A stretch of 64,000 nt of DNA from an uncultured Bacteroidia bacterium (lineage in GTDB: Bacteria > Bacteroidota > Bacteroidia > NS11-12g > UBA955). Each line of letters begins with the position of its first letter. The stretch's first letter is position 1. Location: NCBI GenBank assembly GCA_943788195.1, contig CALSPH010000002.1, forward strand, positions 248,001 through 312,000, given 5' to 3'. Shown one piece after another: positions 16,565 to 27,357 of the stretch. The notes beneath the pieces are model-generated. The model had not been told where the DNA came from. It made no database searches and saw nothing but the letters and a program-made list of their open reading frames with translations. Both the position numbers and the translations under genes were made by a program.

Positions 16565-19500
16565 ATGAAATATTTATCACTTTTAGTTTTTTTGTTGTGC
16601 TTTAATCAAAAAATTGAGGCTCATGCGGGAATTGCAGTTGAAATTAGAGATGGTTGTGATAGATATTTAGTTATTGGAACATGGCATAGCTCAGCTTCTG
16701 AAATCAGAAATACAGTGAATTCGTCAAATAAAGGCCTGTATATAGATCTTAACCTTAATAATAGTTTTACAAATTGTTGCAACGGGTCAACCTCATCAGA
16801 ATTTTTTACATTTACTGATTATACATTCCCAAAACAATCTGTCAAATGGAATCAAATAACTAATACATCATCAACAGTATCTGATTTAGTTAATTATTTT
16901 AATAATTCATTTAAATACAACAGTTCAGGAATAAAAAATCGTTTTACAGCTGAGGTTGTTTGGAATCCTGGATGTAAAAATTCGCTTGAATCATGGTTAA
17001 TCTTGAAATTACCAAGCACCCTTAAACCAGGAATTGTCTACAAATGTCGAACTTCATCAACTTCAGTTGTTGAAACACCATGTAGTTCTTCAAATATATT
17101 TGAGATTGTTTTCGGAACTGATATCAGTATAAACAGTAAGAGTAATATTTTATGCAATAATGACTCAATATTATTAAAAACTTCTTCTGCTAATGATTTA
17201 GAATGGTTTAGAAATGATACTCTGATAAAAGGACCAAGTAGTGATAGTTCTTTAACAATATACAAACCTGGATATTATAGTGTAAGAAAAGGTGGTATTG
17301 GTTGTAAATCTAGAACCAGTGAGAAATTAGAAATAAGAAGAACCCCACAAATATATATGGGTCTTGATAGTTTCATTTGTTCTGGAGATTCAATACTATT
17401 AGATGGTGGTGTGGGTAAATCATATCTATGGTCTAATGGAAGAAAATCAAGATATATATTTAACTATGGTGATTCCGTGAATATCACCAGAACAGACAGT
17501 AATGGTTGTGTAAGTATTGACAGTTTTTCAATATATGTGCACCCACGACCCAAGGCTCAGTTTACCATCGACGATAGTCTGGAGTGCTTCCGAGATCACG
17601 AAATTGTTGCCATAAATAAGAGTACCCTTGCTCAAGGGGCTGTTCAATCCCGTACTTGGACAACAGATGGTAAAGATTATCTCAACATCGATACACTTAA
17701 CCAAGCCTATCCCAGTGCAAATGACTATACCATTCAACTGACTATAGAATCTGATCAAGGATGTTTTGATAGCTTGACCAAAGCCGTAACTATTTATCCA
17801 ATGCCCGTAGGCTCAATTTACAACTGATACGACACGCCTCTGTGAACGAGGTAATGTGTTTGCCATAGACTACCAAGGAAGCTATATCCTCCGGAAGTAT
17901 CTCTAAGTTATGGAGCTTTGGAGACGGAGTCTCTAGTACAACTGCCGATGATACGACTAAAAGCTATTCTACCTTCGGGTCCTACCCGGTTCGTTTGGAG
18001 TTGGTGTCTGGCTTTGATTGTAGAGATACTACAGAGCAAATACTTACTGTTCACGCTCAACCCAAGGCTCAGTTTACCATCGACGACAGTCTGGAGTGCT
18101 TCCGAGATCACGAAATTGTTGCCATTAATAAGAGTACCCTTGCTCAAGGGGCTGTTCAATCCCGTACTTGGACAACAGATGGTAAAGATTATCTCAACAT
18201 CGATACACTTAACCAAGCCTATCCCAGTGCAAATGACTATACCATTCAACTGACTATAGAATCTGATCAAGGATGTTTTGATAGCTTGACCAAAGCCGTA
18301 ACTATTTATCCAATGCCCAAGGCTCAATTTACAACTGATACGACAAGCCTCTGTGAACGAGGTAATGTGTTTGCCATAGACTACCAAGGAAGCTATATCC
18401 TCCGGAAGTATCTCTAAGTTATGGAGCTTTGGAGACGGAGTCTTTAGTACAACTGCCGATGATACTACTAAAAGCTATTCTACCTTCGGGTCCTACCCAG
18501 TTCGTTTGGAGTTAGTGTCTGGTTTTGATTGTAGAGATACTACAGAGCAAATACTTACTGTTCACGCTCAACCCAAGGCTCAGTTTACCATCGACGATAG
18601 TCTGGAGTGCTTCCGAGATCACGAAATTGTTGCCATAAATAAGAGTACCCTTGCTCAAGGGGCTGTTCAATCCCGTACTTGGACAACAGATGGTAAAGAT
18701 TATCTCAACATCGATACACTTAACCAAGTCTATCCCAGTGCAAATGACTATACCATTCAACTGACTATAGAATCTGATCAAGGATGTTTTGATAGCTTGA
18801 CCAAAGCCGTAACTATTTATCCAATGCCTGTAGCTCAATTTATAACTGATACGACACGCCTCTGTGAACGAGGTAATGTGTTTGCCATAGACTACCAAGG
18901 AGCAATATCCTCTGGAAGTATCTCTAAGTTATGGAGCTTTGGAGACGGAGTCTCTAGTACAACTGCAGATGATACGACTAAAAGCTATTCTACCTTCGGA
19001 TCCTATCCGGTTCGTTTGGAGTTGGTGTCTGGCTTTGATTGTAGAGATACTACAGAGCAAATACTTACTGTTCACGCTCAACCCAAGGCTCAGTTTACCA
19101 TCGACGATAGTCTGGAGTGCTTCCGAGATCACGAAATTGTTGCCATAAATAAGAGTACCCTTGCTCAAGGGGCTGTTCAATCCCGTACTTGGACAACAGA
19201 TGGTAAAGATTATCTCAACATCGATACACTTAACCAAGTCTATCCCAGTGCAAATGACTATACCATTCAACTGACTATAGAATCTGATCAAGGATGTTTT
19301 GATAGCTTGACCAAAGCCGTAACTATTTATCCAATGCCTGTAGCTCAATTTACAACTGATACGACAAGCCTCTGTGAACGAGGTAATGTGTTTGCCATAG
19401 ACTACCAAGGAAGTATATCCTCCGGAAGTATCTCTAAGTTATGGAGCTTTGGAGACGGAGTCTTTAGTACAACTGCCGATGATACTACTAAAAGCTATTC

Positions 19501-21127
19501 TACCTTCGGGTCCTACCCAGTTCGTTTGGAGTTAGTGTCTGGTTTTGATTGTAGAGATACTACAGAGCAAATACTTACTGTTCACGCTCAACCCAAGGCT
19601 CAGTTTACCATCGACGACAGTCTGGAGTGCTTCCGAAATCACGAAATTGTTGCCATTAATAAGAGTACCCTTGCTCAAGGGGCTGTTCAATCCCGTACTT
19701 GGACAACAGATGGTAAAAATTATCTCAACATCGATACACTTAACCAAGCCTATACCAGTGCAAATGACTATACCATTCAACTGACTATAGAATCTGATCA
19801 AGGATGTTTTGATAGCTTGACCAAAGCCGTAACTATTTATCCAATGCCCAAGGCTCAATTTACAACTGATACGACAAGCCTCTGTGAACGAGGTAATGTG
19901 TTTGCCATAGACTACCAAGGAAGTATATCCTCCGGAAGTATCTCTAAGTTATGGAGCTTTGGAGACGGAGTCTTTAGTACAACTGCCGATGATACTACTA
20001 AAAGCTATTCTACCTTCGGGTCCTACCCAGTTCGTTTGGAGTTAGTGTCTGGTTTTGATTGTAGAGATACTACAGAGCAAATACTTACTGTTCACGCTCA
20101 ACCCAAGGCTCAGTTTACCATCGACGACAGTCTGGAGTGCTTCCGAAATCACGAAATTGTTGCCATTAATAAGAGTACCCTTGCTCAAGGGGCTGTTCAA
20201 TCCCGTACTTGGACAACAGATGGTAAAAATTATCTCAACATCGATACACTTAACCAAGCCTATACCAGTGCAAATGACTATACCATTCAACTGACTATAG
20301 AATCTGATCAAGGATGTTTTGATAGCTTGACCAAAGCCGTAACTATTTATCCAATGCCCAAGGCTCAATTTACAACTGATGATGTATGCTTAGGTAAGCT
20401 AACATCATTTGAAAATTTATCAAATTTTGCATTTGGAACCATGTCGAGTTATTGGAGTTTTGGAGATGGAAATACAAGCAATGAAGAATCTCCTTTTCAT
20501 AAATACAGTTCGACTGACAGTTTTGATGTAACCCTAGTTGTTAGTACAGAGCAAGATTGCACAGATACTATAGAATACAAAAAAATAGCAGTTATTCACC
20601 AAGTTCCCTCAGCAGCATTTGATTACAAAAAAATAAAGTCATGGAAAAAAGAAACACAGTTTTTATTTAGCGATAGTTCTATTGGTGCGGATTTCTTAAG
20701 ATGGAAAATTGATGGGTTTTCAGAGAGTAATGAGGATTATTTTCAGTTTATTTTTCAAGACTCTGGCAGCAAAGAAGTGACACTTATCGCAACGAATGAA
20801 TTTAGTTGCTCGGATACAACATCAAAAACCATTTCGGTTTTCCCTGATTTAATATACTATATTCCAAATGCGATTACTCCCAACGGCGACGGTTTGAATG
20901 ATGTGTTTAATGTTGTAGGTCTTGGATATGCGGATATGTATAACCTTAAAATACATAACCGCTGGGGAGAACTCCTATTTGAAAGTAATAAGATTTCGGA
21001 AGGTTGGGATGGACGATTTATGGGTGAGATTGTACAAAGCGGGGTTTATATATACATTGTAACTTTTAGAGATATAGGCTCAAAGGAAAGAGTATTTACA
21101 AGTGGGAATGTCACCTTAATTCGATGA
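16565..21127 (+). pseudogene. giant PKD-repeat surface protein with type B T9SS sorting domain, frameshifted in the first repeats
   Basis: Start chosen at ATG 16565 (signal peptide MKYLSLLVFLLCF). Corrected length is 1519 residues: a unique Cys-containing N-terminus with Ig-like parts (to about 328), an alternating array of six A modules (about 86 residues, IDDSLECFRDHEIVAINKS) and five B modules (about 84 residues, PKD-like with LWSFGDG), two further divergent PKD-like domains, and a C-terminal CHU_C/type B sorting domain (NAITPNGDGLNDVFNV, IHNRWGELLFES, WDGRF). Three single-base gains interrupt it: G at 17811, A at 17880 and A at 18391. Their sum is three, so the original frame resumes at 18506. 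A literal ribosome would stop at 17827. It should be an adhesin or surface-layer protein exported by T9SS. Confidence 0.8.
17549..20365 (+). repeat. near-identical 510-bp tandem repeat array inside the repeat protein gene
   Basis: The marker CCCAAGGCTCAGTTTACC starts at 17549, 18061, 18572, 19082, 19592 and 20102, spaced 512, 511, 510, 510 and 510 bp. The excesses of 2 and 1 equal the extra bases in the first two units. Each unit is an A module plus a B module, and the sixth unit ends after A. Units differ by only a handful of bases (for example GAC/GAT, GAT/AAT, CCC/ACC), which indicates recent amplification or gene conversion. Confidence 0.95.
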
Positions 21128-21671
21128 ACAAAAAGACTAAAGTTTAGATAACAGTCTAATTGATTCTACTCGATGAGATTTATCGAACTAATAAATCTTA
21201 TTGGTCTAAATTTTTAGACTAAAGATTAGATAAGAGTCTCAAAGACTTTACTGAACTATTTGATAGATACTGTTGTTAATTAAAAGTATAAAGTAATTAG
21301 TATTAACTATCAATTACTTATAAATCAAAGGTACAATTAGATCCATAAATTTACTTTTTCAACTGCGCATGTGTGAAGTAAAGGGAACGGGCGGTTTGCA
21401 GGGTCATCCAGTTATTGATTATACCCTGCCATAGGGTCAATTCTAATTGATAGATCTACCTAAACAATAAATGCTGACCTTTATAGAGTCTATTAGAAAG
21501 TTCAATAAAGTTTAGCATTTTTCAAGTAGTTTAAAATTGATCTAAAAATATCTTTTGATGCCCAAATGAATAAGCAAAGGGAATATTTCCAGTTTTGCGC
21601 GAATGTGTGAGTTCTGATTAAAACCATACTAAAAATATTAAATTTAAAGGAAATACCTAACTTCGCGTTAA
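21128..21671 (+). other. non-coding gap with two dyad-bearing direct repeats
   Basis: No coding frame is seen. A 24-bp element occurs at 21134-21157 and 21216-21239 with 22 identical positions; each begins AGACT and ends AGTCT, an inverted pair. Between them GTCTAAA-TT-TTTAGAC (21204-21219) is a 7-bp perfect hairpin. These could be a transcription-termination region for the repeat gene or protein-binding sites. The rest of the gap up to the SPFH gene shows nothing recognisable. Confidence 0.45.
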
Positions 21672-22748
21672 ATGGCAATACTCAATGTTCTAAAGTATGA
21701 TGGTCCCAATGATGAACTCGTGTGGAAATGGCATTCTGAATCAAACGATTTGCGTGAGAACGAATTGAGAATGGGTTCACAATTGATTGTAAATCAATCG
21801 CAGGAAGCTTGTTTTTACAGTGGCGGACAATTACTGGATGTTCTTGGTCCCGGAACCCACACTTTGTCGACGAAAAACCTACCGGTTCTCTCAAAGCTTG
21901 TTGGTTTGGTTTTTGGAGGGAATAGCCCGTTTTCAGCTGAGGTCTATTTCGTAAACAAGGCTGTATCAATGAATGCAAAATTCGGTTTGATGCCGTTCAA
22001 CATCATTGAACCTACTTTTAAAGTGCCTGTTCCAGTAACATGTCGAGGTTCATTTGCCATAATAGTGGAAAACTCAAAACTATTCTTGAGCAAAATGATT
22101 GGTACCACTCGGGACTTCCATACAAATACACTTTCAGAGCTTTTTAGAGGGGTTATTTCAGAAAACATAAAGCACACAATTACGCAGATTAGCAGGGAGT
22201 AGAATTTAAGTCCTTTGGAATTAGAATCTATTGTATTTGAAGTTGGCAGCGCAGTTAAATCAATCATTAACGAGCACTTAAAAGAGTTTGGTTTAGAATT
22301 AAAGCTTTTCAATATCGAGGCCATTCCAGTAATCGATGACGATCAGCGCGTGAAGGACGTAGTTGCTAAGTTTCAGCAAATAATGGCGAAAGATTTGGAC
22401 GAACGTATGCGTCTAAAACGTCGTGCAGAGAATTTAGAAATTTACAAAGTAGAACGTAGCTTTGATACAACTGAAAAAGCAGCTGAAAATATCGGCGGTG
22501 GAGAATGTGGAGCTGGAGGAATTCTTGGAACCATGGTCGGTTTAGGAATGGTAAATCCAATTGCTGAGCAGATGGGGAAAATGATGTCAAGGAATACGGA
22601 CAATACAACAAATGCGAAAGACACGACCAGTGAAAATGAAGATACCGTAAAATTATTAAAACAGTTAGGTGAGCTCAAGGAAGCTGGAATTTTAACTGAA
22701 GAAGAATTTTCAGAAAAGAAGAATGAACTTTTAGATAAACTTAAATAA
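21672..22748 (+). pseudogene. SPFH-domain protein with C-terminal SHOCT motif, in-frame TAG
   Basis: Two open stretches in the same frame (21672-22202 and 22203-22748) are separated only by a TAG at 22200-22202; read through, they give 358 residues. The N-terminal part (MAILNVLKYDGPNDELVWKW, MGSQLIVNQSQEACFYSGG, LDVLGPGTHTLST) is typical of the YdjI/virion-core-like SPFH family. Near the end is a Gly/Cys-rich stretch (ENIGGGECGAGG), and the last 35 residues (LLKQLGELKEAGILTEEEF) are a SHOCT oligomerisation motif. Related proteins usually work with a zinc-ribbon partner, and the Cys/Gly-rich stretch may be a remnant. The TAG may be a real nonsense mutation or a base-call error. Confidence 0.75.
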
Positions 22749-22762
22749 CAACCATACTCAAT

Positions 22763-24271
22763 ATGAAAAATATTTTTCTGATTGGTGGAATCCTAACCAT
22801 ATTTTTCAATTCTTTGACAGGAATTATCTTGACTAATTACACTTCTTTTAACTGGATAATAGCCAATTCTAAGTTAACAAGTATCGTTCTACATCCCACC
22901 AATCCAAATCTATGGTATTTATGTGGCAAGAATATTTGCTTTACAAAGGATAATGGAAAAACCTTCGCCTATCTTAAAAAGAATAAAAAAACGGAGAATT
23001 TGTTTGAAGCCAAGCGCTGTGACCTAGCATTTGACCATGCTTTAAATGGAGTACTCATTGCACATCAAAATAGAGGTAATTTTCGATATGAAATCAAATC
23101 AAACGAGAACATTGAAACAGAAACTCGAATCAATGCTGCAATTGACGTGCATCGAACAAAAATAATTTTCGACTCCAAACGGCACCGTTTTCTAATTGGG
23201 GGCATCAGGCTGTATTCTTTAATAAATGATCAAATACAACAACTTAGTTATCCAAATTTTCCGCATAATCAATTTATGCATGATGATATTCGAGTTATAA
23301 CCTTTGATATCCAAGCCAACATACTAATTGGACATGATGGCGGAGTAAGCACTTCAGAAAACGGAGGGGCAAAGTGGTTCAATATAAATGGCTGTGGCTT
23401 AAACATAACCGAAGTGTATGATTTTGACTTTAGCGAAAAAACACTTTTTGCTGGAGCCCAAGACCTGAGTAGTTTTCAACTGAACAGAAAGAATAATAAA
23501 TGGACTCATTTCAGCAACTTATATAGTGATGGAGGATCTTGTATTCTTAAAAACGATACATGGTACGTGATGAAAAGTTTACAACTGGTGAACACGACAA
23601 ACCAAGGTAAAAACTTCAATTATCCTTACGTTCCTGTGAAGACATCTCGGTTTAACCCAGAATTATGTCTGAGCGATAATACATTATTCTATGCTGGAAA
23701 ACAGTTGTGGAAGGAGCAAAATGGAACATGGAAAAATCTAAGCCCAATGATTGAATCCAATTATGATGTTACGGGTTTGATTATTCAAAAAAACTTTATG
23801 CTACTGAGTAAGGCTGACCCGGTATGGCGGTCCGAAGATCTAAAAGGCAAATTATTTCGTTCATCCAATAAAGGCAAAACATGGCAAGATATTACTTCAA
23901 ATTTTAAGGCTTACGCATACCGTGAGATATCCGATTTAACATCAAAAACAGACCTTAGCCATATTTATGCGTGCATAGGCAGCTTTGATAATCCAAAGGG
24001 AAATAAAGAGAAAGTATATGAATCTAAAGATTCGGGAAATACTTGGAAAAATATCAGCTATAACTTACCCAACATCCCATGTACTTGCATAACATTTATT
24101 GATAAAATTGGGCTTTTGCTAGGAACCGATCAAGGTTTGTTTATTCTCAAACAGAATAAATGGGTGAAATTCAGGAGCGAATTACCTGAAGTGCCTATCA
24201 CCAAAATACGATACAAATATGGAAAGTTAATTGTTAGCACTTACGGCAGAGGTCTTTGGATATTAAAATAA
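22763..24271 (+). CDS. sortilin/BNR-like beta-propeller protein without sorting domain
   Basis: A 502-residue protein with an N-terminal hydrophobic signal (IFLIGGILTIFFNSLTGIIL), then repeated BNR/sortilin-type phrases: TKDNGKTFAYL, STSENGGAKWF, RSSNKGKTWQDI, ESKDSGNTWKNI and the closing VSTYGRGLWILK. These fit a VPS10/sortilin-like propeller, as in the T9SS cargo at 14301, but no T9SS C-terminal domain is present; the protein ends at the propeller. It could be periplasmic or leave by another route. It follows the SPFH gene by 14 bp and may share its transcript; a terminator follows. Confidence 0.75.
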   Translation: MKNIFLIGGILTIFFNSLTGIILTNYTSFNWIIANSKLTSIVLHPTNPNLWYLCGKNICFTKDNGKTFAYLKKNKKTENLFEAKRCDLAFDHALNGVLIAHQNRGNFRYEIKSNENIETETRINAAIDVHRTKIIFDSKRHRFLIGGIRLYSLINDQIQQLSYPNFPHNQFMHDDIRVITFDIQANILIGHDGGVSTSENGGAKWFNINGCGLNITEVYDFDFSEKTLFAGAQDLSSFQLNRKNNKWTHFSNLYSDGGSCILKNDTWYVMKSLQLVNTTNQGKNFNYPYVPVKTSRFNPELCLSDNTLFYAGKQLWKEQNGTWKNLSPMIESNYDVTGLIIQKNFMLLSKADPVWRSEDLKGKLFRSSNKGKTWQDITSNFKAYAYREISDLTSKTDLSHIYACIGSFDNPKGNKEKVYESKDSGNTWKNISYNLPNIPCTCITFIDKIGLLLGTDQGLFILKQNKWVKFRSELPEVPITKIRYKYGKLIVSTYGRGLWILK

Positions 24272-24273
24272 AA

Positions 24274-24303
24274 AACCCCATTCGCCTTCAGGCGGATGGG
24301 GTT
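24274..24303. terminator. bidirectional intrinsic terminator
   Basis: AACCCCATTCGCC-TTCA-GGCGGATGGGGTT forms a 13-bp stem (one G-T pair) between the convergent genes ending at 24271 and 24328. A-rich sequence lies on the left side, giving a U tract for the minus strand. Confidence 0.8.
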
Positions 24304-24327
24304 CATTAATATATTTTTTATTACGAA

Positions 24328-25020
24328 TTATTCAGCTGTTTCAGCTTCTTTTTGCTCAACTTTTTCATCAATTTTAGCAGCAATTTTACCAATTTTAAAC
24401 ATGGGTGCCAACTTCAATTTTAACTTTGCAATTTTCAAGTTGTCAGCTGCAGCCAAGTCCTTCTCAATTACATTCTTTCTAGCACCCAATTTTTCGTAAA
24501 TGGCCTTAACAAAATTCCAGTCATCAGATGAATAATCATCTTTGTGAGCTGTAGCTTTAGCAGCAAACCCTTCAAAAGTTGCCAATGCATTTTCTGCTGT
24601 CATAAAAGAATAATCATTTGCATCGGCCATTTTTACATCACCCAAGAATTCCGCAAAAATTTCTTTCGCATGTGCTTCAGAAACAGTACCTGCTCCAGAT
24701 TCACCATCTACTTTCGCACCGTCTTCACCTTCCTCAGTTGGGGTGTTGTTCATTTTAAACGCATTCCATCTGTCGTTAATCGCTTGCCATTCTGCTTTTT
24801 GAGCTTCATCTAAAGCCTCAACATCAAATCCTGCAGTAGCTGCAGTATACTCATCTGCAATAGCTGTCATTTGTTCTGGAGTAACATCTCCTAAACCGTC
24901 AATTGAATCTAACCAAGCCTCTAAACTGGTCATTGGAGAAACTTCTACAGTTTCTACCTTGTTACTATTACATGCAATAAATCCTGCAGCAACAATTGTT
25001 AATAAAATAAGTTTTTTCAT
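24328..25020 (-). CDS. hypothetical acidic lipoprotein
   Basis: A 230-residue protein with a lipoprotein signal (LTIVAAGFIAC, then NSNKVETVE), an acidic and Ala/Glu/Asp-rich helical body, and a Lys-rich segment followed by an acidic end (EKVEQKEAETAE). No domain is recognised. The body resembles neither a transporter nor an enzyme. It has its own promoter at 25038-25068 and shares the terminator at 24274-24303, so it is a single-gene unit, likely well expressed. Confidence 0.75.
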   Translation of the reverse strand: MKKLILLTIVAAGFIACNSNKVETVEVSPMTSLEAWLDSIDGLGDVTPEQMTAIADEYTAATAGFDVEALDEAQKAEWQAINDRWNAFKMNNTPTEEGEDGAKVDGESGAGTVSEAHAKEIFAEFLGDVKMADANDYSFMTAENALATFEGFAAKATAHKDDYSSDDWNFVKAIYEKLGARKNVIEKDLAAADNLKIAKLKLKLAPMFKIGKIAAKIDEKVEQKEAETAE

Positions 25021-25037
25021 GTTCTTTAATTTTTTTG

Positions 25038-25068
25038 CAAAAATAGATTTTTTTACAAAGTAAACAAG
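25038..25068 (-). promoter_or_regulatory. Bacteroidota-type promoter for the acidic lipoprotein gene
   Basis: Minus-strand CTTG (25065-25068), 19-bp spacer, TATTTTTG (25038-25045): one mismatch to the TTTG-N19-TAnnTTTG form. It lies 18 bp upstream of the ATG. Confidence 0.65.
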
Positions 25069-25247
25069 GTATTAAAATTTTGTTCGTTTTAACAAAAACA
25101 ACATATTATATGCTGATATTCAGCATATAACGAAATAATGTTATAACAAATTTGCTTGAAACTAATAGACTTAACTTAATCGATTTACTTTAAATTGACG
25201 TTTGCTTATACCTAAACGTATGTTTTTGATAATCATTTGTACAGTAT

Positions 25248-27347
25248 CTAAGAAATCCTGCGCCATACTTTTCCTCGCATAATCTTTTGAAAGTGTTCTT
25301 TTAAGCCACGATGCCCACTCAATTCCAAATTGGGGTCGTTTTCTAGTAAATCAGAAACCACTTTTCGCGTAATATAAAGCAATTCTTCATCCTTCACTAT
25401 ATCACTTAAATTCAAATCCATTATTCCACTTTGCTTTGTGCCATCTATCTCACCAGGGCCCCTTAGTTTCATATCCAAAGCCGCAATCTCAAAACCATCG
25501 GTAGTTGATTCCATTGCTCTGATACGTTGTTTGGCTGTATTACTTAATTTACTGCCACTTAACATTATGCAATAAGCTTGTGCTGCGCTTCGTCCAACAC
25601 GTCCTCTTAATTGATGCAATTGCGAAAGTCCAAATCGTTCCGAGTTTTCAATAATCATCACATTTGCATTGGGCACATTAACCCCCACTTCAATCACGGT
25701 TGTTGCCATCATTATTTGCGTCTTCCCTTCCTTGAAACGCTTCATCTCTGCTTCCTTGTCTGCTGCTTTTAACTTTCCATGAACTAAACTAATTTGATAT
25801 TCAGGCAATGGGAAATAGCGTATTATATTATCATATGCAGACATTAAGTCTTGATAATCCAGTTTATCACTCTCATGAATGAGGGGATAAACAATATATA
25901 CTTGTTTACCTGCCTTAACTTGCTGTTCAGCAAACAGAGCAACCTCGGTAAATTGAGATTTATATTTATGCACCGTGCGCACTGGTAACCTTCCAGGTGG
26001 CATTTCATCAATTGCTGAAACATCCAAGTCACCATAAACAGTCATCGCCAATGTGCGAGGTATGGGAGTTGCGGTCATTACCAAAACATGCGGTGCTGGA
26101 TTATATTGCGTCCATAACTTGGCACGCTGGGCTACACCAAATCGATGTTGCTCATCTATAATACACATCCCTAGGTTCTGAAACTTTACAGGATCTTCAA
26201 TGAGCGCATGTGTTCCAATAATGGCATTCAATTTACCCGAACTTAATTGTTCTAAAACTTCTTTCTTCGCTTTACTTTTAGTTGATCCAGTAAGCAATGT
26301 AATATTCAAATTGAGCATCTCACCGTACTCTAGTAGGGACTCATAGTGCTGCTGTGCCAATATTTCAGTTGGAGCCATCAAACAGGCCTGAAAACCATTG
26401 TCTATTGCCATAAGCATTGCAAACCATGCAACAATTGTTTTACCGCTGCCCACATCTCCTTGAACCAATCTGTTCATCTGTATACCACGCTTAACATCCC
26501 CCCTTATCTCTTTTAATACTCTCTTTTGTGCATTGGTTAAGTCAAATGCTAAGTGATTTGTATAGAAGGAATTAAAATAAGTGCCTATTTGCGCTAAGAC
26601 AACTCCTTTCACTTTCATTTTAACCTCTGTTTTTCTAGAGAGGATTTTATATTGTAAATTGAAAAGCTCATTGAATTTTATCCGATGTATCGCATGATCA
26701 ATATCGTCCCCACTTTTTGGGCTATGAATATGCTTATATGCATTGCTTAAGTTGATTAATCCATTCTCCTTTAAAATGGATGCAGGTAAAAATTCTTGCA
26801 CTGAAAAACGCGAATCGTTCACAATGGAATAGGTAACCTGACTTAAAATTTTGTTATCCAGCCCTCTCTTCTTTAACATTTCTGTTAAAGAGTAAATTGG
26901 TTTAATACGCATTTGAGTATGATTGCTTGCGTCATCCCAAACCACTACTTCAGGATGAACAATATTGAAGGATCCTTTAAATGCCTGTGGTTTGCCATGA
27001 ATTAAAAACTGGTCGGTGGTGTTAAGTTTCTTTTCCATCCAATCAATTCCTTTGAACCATACCAGCTCCAATTTACCAGTACCATCATTTAGATAAGCCT
27101 TAAGCCGTTTACCTCTTCCCGTACCTTCTTTTGTAATTCGTTCAATCTTACCTCTCAATTGAATGCTGTGTTCCGTATTTTGAACCGATGATATGGGTAA
27201 GATGGTAGTTCGATCTTCATGGCGAAAAGGAAAATGATTCACCATATCCCACAATGTAAAAATCCCTAATTCGGTTTGTAATAATTCGGCACGTTTAGGC
27301 CCCACACCTTTAATAAATTCAATGGAGGTATTTAAAAAATCGTTCAT
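25248..27347 (-). CDS. recG: ATP-dependent DNA helicase RecG
   Basis: A 699-residue superfamily 2 helicase with the full RecG order: N-terminal wedge/OB domain (FIKGVGPKRAELLQTELGI start, then INHFPFRHED-like), Walker A GDVGSGKT near residue 300, Walker B box IIDEQHRFGVAQR, motif III MTATPIPRT, motifs V and VI in TTVIEVGVNVPNA and QLRGRVGRS, and the C-terminal TRG hook. RecG reverses stalled forks and processes branched DNA. It is the last gene of a minus-strand operon starting at 30615, with 10-bp gaps. Confidence 0.97.
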   Translation of the reverse strand: MNDFLNTSIEFIKGVGPKRAELLQTELGIFTLWDMVNHFPFRHEDRTTILPISSVQNTEHSIQLRGKIERITKEGTGRGKRLKAYLNDGTGKLELVWFKGIDWMEKKLNTTDQFLIHGKPQAFKGSFNIVHPEVVVWDDASNHTQMRIKPIYSLTEMLKKRGLDNKILSQVTYSIVNDSRFSVQEFLPASILKENGLINLSNAYKHIHSPKSGDDIDHAIHRIKFNELFNLQYKILSRKTEVKMKVKGVVLAQIGTYFNSFYTNHLAFDLTNAQKRVLKEIRGDVKRGIQMNRLVQGDVGSGKTIVAWFAMLMAIDNGFQACLMAPTEILAQQHYESLLEYGEMLNLNITLLTGSTKSKAKKEVLEQLSSGKLNAIIGTHALIEDPVKFQNLGMCIIDEQHRFGVAQRAKLWTQYNPAPHVLVMTATPIPRTLAMTVYGDLDVSAIDEMPPGRLPVRTVHKYKSQFTEVALFAEQQVKAGKQVYIVYPLIHESDKLDYQDLMSAYDNIIRYFPLPEYQISLVHGKLKAADKEAEMKRFKEGKTQIMMATTVIEVGVNVPNANVMIIENSERFGLSQLHQLRGRVGRSAAQAYCIMLSGSKLSNTAKQRIRAMESTTDGFEIAALDMKLRGPGEIDGTKQSGIMDLNLSDIVKDEELLYITRKVVSDLLENDPNLELSGHRGLKEHFQKIMRGKVWRRIS

Positions 27348-27357
27348 TGCGACTCAT

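Noticed and set aside
17549..20365. CRISPR array
   Set aside because: The unit is 510 bp, coding and continuous without short unique spacers, and no cas genes are present.
17528..20368. Long antisense open frames across the repeat array
   Set aside because: They repeat with the same 510-bp period, have no start signals and read as shadows of the PKD modules; the sense strand carries the family motifs and the sorting domain.
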